This document shows positions 59,767-64,000 of a stretch of DNA of 64,000 nt, in pieces. How positions within the stretch are numbered: the first letter of the stretch is position 1; each line of letters begins with the position of its first letter. The position numbers were made by a program, and so were the translations under genes. The stretch is from Gracilaria gracilis (taxonomy: Eukaryota > Rhodophyta > Florideophyceae > Gracilariales > Gracilariaceae): contig JARGSG010000027.1 of assembly GCA_030374805.1 (NCBI GenBank), positions 1 through 64,000 on the forward strand. The letters are read 5' to 3'. The notes below the pieces were generated by a model. The model was not told where the DNA came from. It did no database searches and saw nothing but the letters and a program-made list of their open reading frames with translations.

Positions 59767-60363
59767 CGCCAATCATCATGGCGCAGCGCGCAGCGCGTGC
59801 GCCAGCGCCGCCGCCAGAGCGCGTCGGCCGAGTCGCGCGCGCGCGCACAGCCATCGCAGCCCACAGCCGCGCGCCGCTGCCGCCGCGGCGCCTGCGCAGC
59901 ACGCGCCGGCTCGACGCTGGCCACGTGGCCAGCGGCTGCCGCGTGGCCAGCGGTTTGCCGCATGGCCAGCGCGCCGACGTGGCGGGGGCGCGCGCGCGTG
60001 CTCGGCGTGTGACGGTGGTGGTGGCGGTGGCGGTGGCGCGCACCGCACCGCACCGCACGCAAGCGCGTGCCGCGCACTTGGGCCGCGCGAATTTGTGACG
60101 CGTGCCGGTATGACACGCACCTGCTGCGTGCGCGAGCGCGGCGCGCGCTGCGCCCGCAGCGGCAGCGGCCGCGGCCGCGTCGCGCGCGCGCACTGCGCGC
60201 CGTCACGCGTCGAGCACCCGCGCGCTGCATAAAACGCGCGCGCTGCGCGGGAGGCGTCGCGCCGTCCGTCGCCCGCGCGGGATGCGCACCGCCACCAGCA
60301 GCAGCAGTAGCAGCACAGCACCGCCACCAGCCCGCGCAGCCCGCCGCCGCCGCCGCCGCCGCA
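59767..60363. promoter_or_regulatory. Divergent promoter region of paralog B and the zinc-finger gene
   Basis: Very GC-rich. CATAAAA at 60228-60234 stands out in the GC-rich surroundings and lies about 130 bases before the zinc-finger ATG, a plausible TATA element. GGCCACGTGGCCAGCG and GTGGCCAGCGG words near 59920-59970 are repeated and include a CACGTG E-box. Confidence 0.45.
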
Positions 60364-62010
60364 ATGGACCAGCCGCAGCCGCCGCGCGCCGCGGCGCGTA
60401 TCCGCAAGCCCAAGACCATGCACCCGTGCCCGCAGTGCAACCGCCCGTTCACCAAGCGCTCCAACATGCTCATCCACGCGCGCCTGCACACCGGCGAGAC
60501 GCCGTACGTCTGTCGCTACGCCGGCTGCGGCCGCTCGTACAAGTGGCTCTCCAGCATTAACTTTCACGAGTCGCGCTGCGAGCGCCGCTCCGCCGGCCTG
60601 GCCAACCCGCCGCCGCAGCCGCCGCCTCCGCCCGCCGCAGCAGCCGCCGCTGCAGCCGCCGCCGCCGCCGCTGCTGCCGCCGTGGCGTCGCCCTCGGCGC
60701 CCCCACCGCCGCCGTACCTGGCGCCGTCACCGTCACCGTCGTCGCCGCCGCCGCTGTACGCCGCCGCCGCAGCGGCGCATGCGCGTGGCGCGCTGCCGCC
60801 CGCCTACATGCAGTCTGTGCGCTCGGCCGCCGTGCCGCTGCACCTGTCGCCGCCGCTGCCGTCGTACCACAGCGTGCACCAGCTGGCGGCCACAACCACC
60901 ACCTCTACCACCACCACCGCCGCTGCTGTGGCCGCCGCCGCCAACGCCCCGCTGCTGCGCCCGCTGGCGTACGAGTCTGCCGTGGGGATGGGAATGGGCG
61001 CCGTGGGCGTGGGTGCCGACGCGCCGCCGCTGCCGCCGCAGCTGCTTCGCCACGAGTGGCGCGCGCGCTCTGCTGCGCCGCCCGGCGCGCCGCCCATGCC
61101 AGCCCCCGCCACGCCGCCGCCACCGCCGCCTCCACCGCTGTACGGCGACGGCGCGCCGCTGACGGCGCACAATTTTCAGACGGTGTCGCGGCTGATGAGC
61201 GGCGCCAAGCGGCCGCGCGACTCGCCGCCGCCGCCGCTGAGCGCGCACAGCCGCGACGAACTGGGCGCGTGGCCGACCATGATCTCCACGCAGCTGGCGT
61301 GCAGCTCGGCGCCGTACGGCGCGCCGCCCGACCACTCCACGGCGGCGCTGGGTTACCGCCGTTACGACGTGACGCTGGATAGCCTGCGCGCGCACAGCCT
61401 GAGCTCGGCGCACGCCGCGGCCGTGAGCTCGGCCGATAGCGCGCGCGCTGACGTGGCGCAGCACTACGCGCCGCTGGGCGCTCCGCGCGCCGAGCAGCAG
61501 CAACCACCTCATCAACAACAAGAACAGCAGCAACAACTACAGCAGCAGCAACAACTACAGCAGCAGCAACAACAACAGCAACAACAACATCGCAGCGGCG
61601 ACTCGTATAGTAACAGCCCAAACGGGGCGACGCTGCGGCGCGGTGGGGGCGGTGAACACGGCGCGCCGTCCAGCCCCAGCTCGGCAGCGTCGGAAGAGGT
61701 GAAAAGACTACTGGGACGCTACGCGCGGTTGCAGCAGCACGACGTGCTGAGGGAGGGCGTCAAGGGCGCCGCCGTGGGCGACTGCGAGTCGCAGATGAGC
61801 GACGGCGCCGACGTAGTGGCGGCCGCCGTCACGGAGCCGTTCGTACTGTGTGACACTCTGCTATACACGCAGGGCGAGGTGGACGTGCACGTGGAACTGG
61901 GCGCCGCCGCCGCCGCCGCATCGCCCGTCGCTGGCGGCGGCGGCGTCGGCGGCGGCGGCGGCGGAGGCGGAGGCGGAGGCGGAGGCGGAGGCGGAGGCGG
62001 CGCTCTGTGA
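60364..62010 (+). CDS. C2H2 zinc-finger transcription factor-like protein
   Basis: ATG at 60364, 548 codons, no introns; the frame is open further upstream but the ATG begins a protein that soon enters the fingers. Finger 1 is CPQCNRPFTKRSNMLIHARLH (C-x2-C, H-x3-H), the linker is TGETPY, and finger 2 is CRYAGCGRSYKWLSSINFHE plus SRC (C-x4-C, H-x3-C). The TGE linker is typical of DNA-binding arrays. The remainder is low-complexity: poly-Ala, Pro-rich, a Gln run coded by mixed CAG/CAA (about 61495-61590), and a poly-Gly end, as in activation domains. It probably binds DNA in the nucleus. Target genes are unknown. Confidence 0.75.
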   Translation: MDQPQPPRAAARIRKPKTMHPCPQCNRPFTKRSNMLIHARLHTGETPYVCRYAGCGRSYKWLSSINFHESRCERRSAGLANPPPQPPPPPAAAAAAAAAAAAAAAAVASPSAPPPPPYLAPSPSPSSPPPLYAAAAAAHARGALPPAYMQSVRSAAVPLHLSPPLPSYHSVHQLAATTTTSTTTTAAAVAAAANAPLLRPLAYESAVGMGMGAVGVGADAPPLPPQLLRHEWRARSAAPPGAPPMPAPATPPPPPPPPLYGDGAPLTAHNFQTVSRLMSGAKRPRDSPPPPLSAHSRDELGAWPTMISTQLACSSAPYGAPPDHSTAALGYRRYDVTLDSLRAHSLSSAHAAAVSSADSARADVAQHYAPLGAPRAEQQQPPHQQQEQQQQLQQQQQLQQQQQQQQQQHRSGDSYSNSPNGATLRRGGGGEHGAPSSPSSAASEEVKRLLGRYARLQQHDVLREGVKGAAVGDCESQMSDGADVVAAAVTEPFVLCDTLLYTQGEVDVHVELGAAAAAASPVAGGGGVGGGGGGGGGGGGGGGGGGAL

Positions 62011-63069
62011 GATATGTGTTCTACAAAGGTAACTTACAGTAGATATGTGCGCGGCTTTTCGGAGCGCGGCGCCGTGTAAAGTTGTGGAGTGTTTGTTGTG
62101 TGCGTGTGCACCTTTAACGCGCGTTAACGCGCTGAATTTGCGTGCGCACCGCGCACATGACACATATCCGCCGCCGTTGCGGCTGCGCGCGGCGTGGCGG
62201 CGGCGCTGTAGGAGCAAACAAACGCGCCGCGCCGCGCGCGCACTCGCGCCCCCCCACACGTCACGCGCGTGCGCGCCCCGTCACGCAGGCGCGTTAAGGC
62301 GCAGTTTACGTCATCGCCCGTTTGCTTCACGTCAGCCGTTGCTCTCGCGAGCGCGCGCGCGCAACCTCCCCATTTACAGCGCGTACTGTACTCGCCAATT
62401 CCACTGCGACGCGCTGGCCACGTGTGCCACGCAACCCACGTGCTGCCGCGCGTGCCGCGCGTGCGCGTGCGCACCGCGCGCCGCGTCGCGCCAAGTCATC
62501 GCTGTGCGCTTTTGCGCCGCACCTCGGCCGTCCCCCCCCCCCGCCCCAACCGCGGCGCCCCCCCCCCCCTCCCCTCCTGTGGCTGCGCGAATCGCGAACC
62601 GCTCCAGGCTCGTGGCGCGCACCACCCAGCGCACCTCCCCCCCCCCCCCCCCCCCCCCCACGGCACCCCGCCGTCAGCCGCTGGCCGCATGCGGCGTCTC
62701 GCGTCTGGCTCGCCGATGCGGCGCGCGCCGCCGCTGCCGCTGCCGCCGCCGCCGCCGAGCTGACGTCGTCATGCGCGTGCGTGCGCGCCGCACGTCGTCT
62801 GGCTGCTGCCCGTCGCCGTCGTTCACCCACGCGAAGCTTCCCCCCTCGCGCCCGCCTTCCGCGCCGCCCGGTGCGCGCCGCTATTTATTCGCGCGCCGCC
62901 GCCCGCCTTCCGCCCCGTCCGCACCACCGCGCCCGCCGCACCGCGTGTAGACTCGCCCCTTCTTACCCCCACCACCACCACCACCACCACCACCACCACC
63001 GCCACCGCCACCACCGCCACCGCCACTACCACCACCGCCGCCACCACTACCTCTACCGGCGCCGCCGTG
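62011..63069. other. GC-rich intergenic region with C runs and (CCA)n
   Basis: Several long frames are open on both strands only because stops are rare in this composition. C runs occur near 62535, 62562 and 62640-62660. A (CCA/CCG)n run covers about 62969-63055 directly before the next gene. These may be promoter-associated simple repeats. Confidence 0.5.
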
Positions 63070-64000
63070 ATGAGAGTTCTGCCCGCGCTGTGCGTGTTCG
63101 CCGCCACGCTGCTGGCGCTGCACGCCGTGCCTGCTCGCCGCGCGCCGCCGCCACAGCCGCTGCCGCCCGCCGCGCTGCGCCGCGCGCTGCGCCTGGCCGC
63201 GTCGCTGCCGCGCCCCGTCAACCATGTGTACCACGCGCACCGCCGCGTCAACACCCACCCCCGCAAGCACCTCGTGCTACAACTACTCTCCCGTCGCGCC
63301 GTGCCGCGCCCCGACACCGCCGCCACCACCTCCGACGCGCTGCGCCTCGACCGCATCGTCGCGCTGTGGCGCGCCTCGCGCGCCGCCGCCGCCGACGCCG
63401 ACGCTGCAGTGCTGCCGCGCGCCGCCGCCCGCCAGGGGCTTAACGGCGACCCGTGCGACACGCCGGCCGACTGCGCGGCCGGCCGCGCCTGCGTGCAGAC
63501 GGACGGCGATGACGTCATTGACTGCTCGCCCTTCGCGCGCGCGTGCTCCTGTCTGGCCGCGCAGCCGTTTTGCAAGGACGCCGACCACTGTGCGCGCGGC
63601 GAGCTGTGCAACGACGGCCTGTGCCGCGCCGACTCCTCGCTGCCGCCTGCCGACGCTGCCGCGCCGCAGGACGCCGCCGACGACGACGACGAGGAGGACG
63701 CCGCCGCCGCGCCGCGCCAGTCGGGGCTCAACTTTGACCGCTGCGAGTCCGACCTCGACTGTCAGGGCGAGCGCAAGTGCAAGGAGACCGCGGAGAACGA
63801 TGACTTTGTCGACTGCTTTGGCGGCGAGATGTGCTTTTGTCAAAGAGAGCAGCCCTTCTGCGTCTCCGAGGAGAACTGCGATATTGGTGAGCTGTGCCAG
63901 GAAGGCACTTGTCTGTCCGAGTCTGCCACGCAGGCCAACATCCCCGTGCTTGCCGAGCTGCCCACCACCGCCCCGCCCGCCACCACGGAGGCTGAGGCTG
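63070..64000 (+). CDS. Secreted protein with ten-cysteine modules (5' part)
   Basis: ATG at 63070 in a GCCGTGATG context opens a frame that runs off the window (310 codons seen, no stop). A signal peptide (MRVLPALCVFAATLLALHA) is followed by a basic/Ala-rich propeptide-like stretch to about residue 120. Then come two modules of ten Cys with the same spacing: C-x5-C-x5-C-x10/11-C-x5/6-C-x-C-x6-C-x5-C-x5-C-x4-C, each introduced by GLN and including D(D/F)V(I)DC and GELC. An acidic linker (DDDDEED) separates them and a Thr/Pro/Ala stretch follows the second. The even Cys number suggests five disulfides per module. No named family recognised; function in cell wall or extracellular matrix is a guess. 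Confidence 0.75.
   Translation, partial: MRVLPALCVFAATLLALHAVPARRAPPPQPLPPAALRRALRLAASLPRPVNHVYHAHRRVNTHPRKHLVLQLLSRRAVPRPDTAATTSDALRLDRIVALWRASRAAAADADAAVLPRAAARQGLNGDPCDTPADCAAGRACVQTDGDDVIDCSPFARACSCLAAQPFCKDADHCARGELCNDGLCRADSSLPPADAAAPQDAADDDDEEDAAAAPRQSGLNFDRCESDLDCQGERKCKETAENDDFVDCFGGEMCFCQREQPFCVSEENCDIGELCQEGTCLSESATQANIPVLAELPTTAPPATTEAEA

Noticed and set aside
58537..63843. Many long frames on both strands in the GC-rich block, including 59679-60491, 60733-61536 and 62823-63731
   Set aside because: Low-complexity Ala/Arg/Pro/Gly translations without domains; shadows of the zinc-finger, paralog B and Cys-module genes or open by composition.

Overview
The window looks like nuclear DNA of a red alga, probably a florideophyte of the Chondrus type. 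The evidence is a vanadium haloperoxidase gene with a secretion signal, several long genes without introns, a Hedgehog/intein (Hint) domain, a CBM20 starch-binding domain beside a kinesin motor, and a dense, nested load of decayed transposable elements. No database search was possible, so the lineage is an inference.

Region by region. 1-7.2 kb: remnants of tyrosine-recombinase (Crypton-like) elements, a truncated Nudix-like gene and a 427 bp inverted-repeat element (MITE). 7.2-13.1 kb: a decayed CBM20 / coiled-coil / kinesin series, an endonuclease/phosphatase-fold fragment, and on the minus strand a decayed Nudix-plus-phosphotransferase gene. 13.2-17.0 kb: weak ORFs, a broken Hint domain and an intact inositol-monophosphatase/HAL2-type phosphatase. 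17.2-23.2 kb: two LINEs in a row (endonuclease, reverse transcriptase, RNase H), the second losing its 3' half at a junction with recombinase-element sequence. 23.6-26.5 kb: a C-rich Plavaka/KDZ-like transposase gene and an Ulp1/C48 protease-like fragment.

27.4-42.0 kb is one nested structure. A hAT-like DNA transposon, with 23 bp terminal inverted repeats at 27385 and 41975, is interrupted by an 11.4 kb Ty3/Gypsy chromodomain retrotransposon on the minus strand. That element has two 850 bp LTRs that look identical and a 5 bp target duplication. Its gag-pol carries five in-frame stops, while an antisense reading frame of 652 codons between pol and the 3' LTR is intact. The hAT-like transposon also holds a broken half-a-TPR (HCF107/Mbb1-like) host gene fragment.

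42.6-55.1 kb: the haloperoxidase, a kinase-like gene, a zinc-finger gene with a VAED repeat, a small duplicated family of Cys-rich membrane proteins, LINE tail debris and a 978-codon protein kinase with coding repeats. 56.8-64.0 kb: composition shifts sharply to very high GC. This part holds a tail-to-tail pair of paralogous tail-anchored proteins of unknown function, a C2H2 zinc-finger transcription factor, and the 5' part of a secreted protein built of ten-cysteine modules.

How they work together: the host genes look independent. The two carbohydrate-related signals (CBM20 with kinesin; a possible beta-sandwich domain in the paralog pair) may relate to cytosolic floridean starch, but that is speculative. 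The best candidates for something undescribed are the CBM20-kinesin gene, the antisense ORF of the retrotransposon, and the tail-anchored paralog pair.
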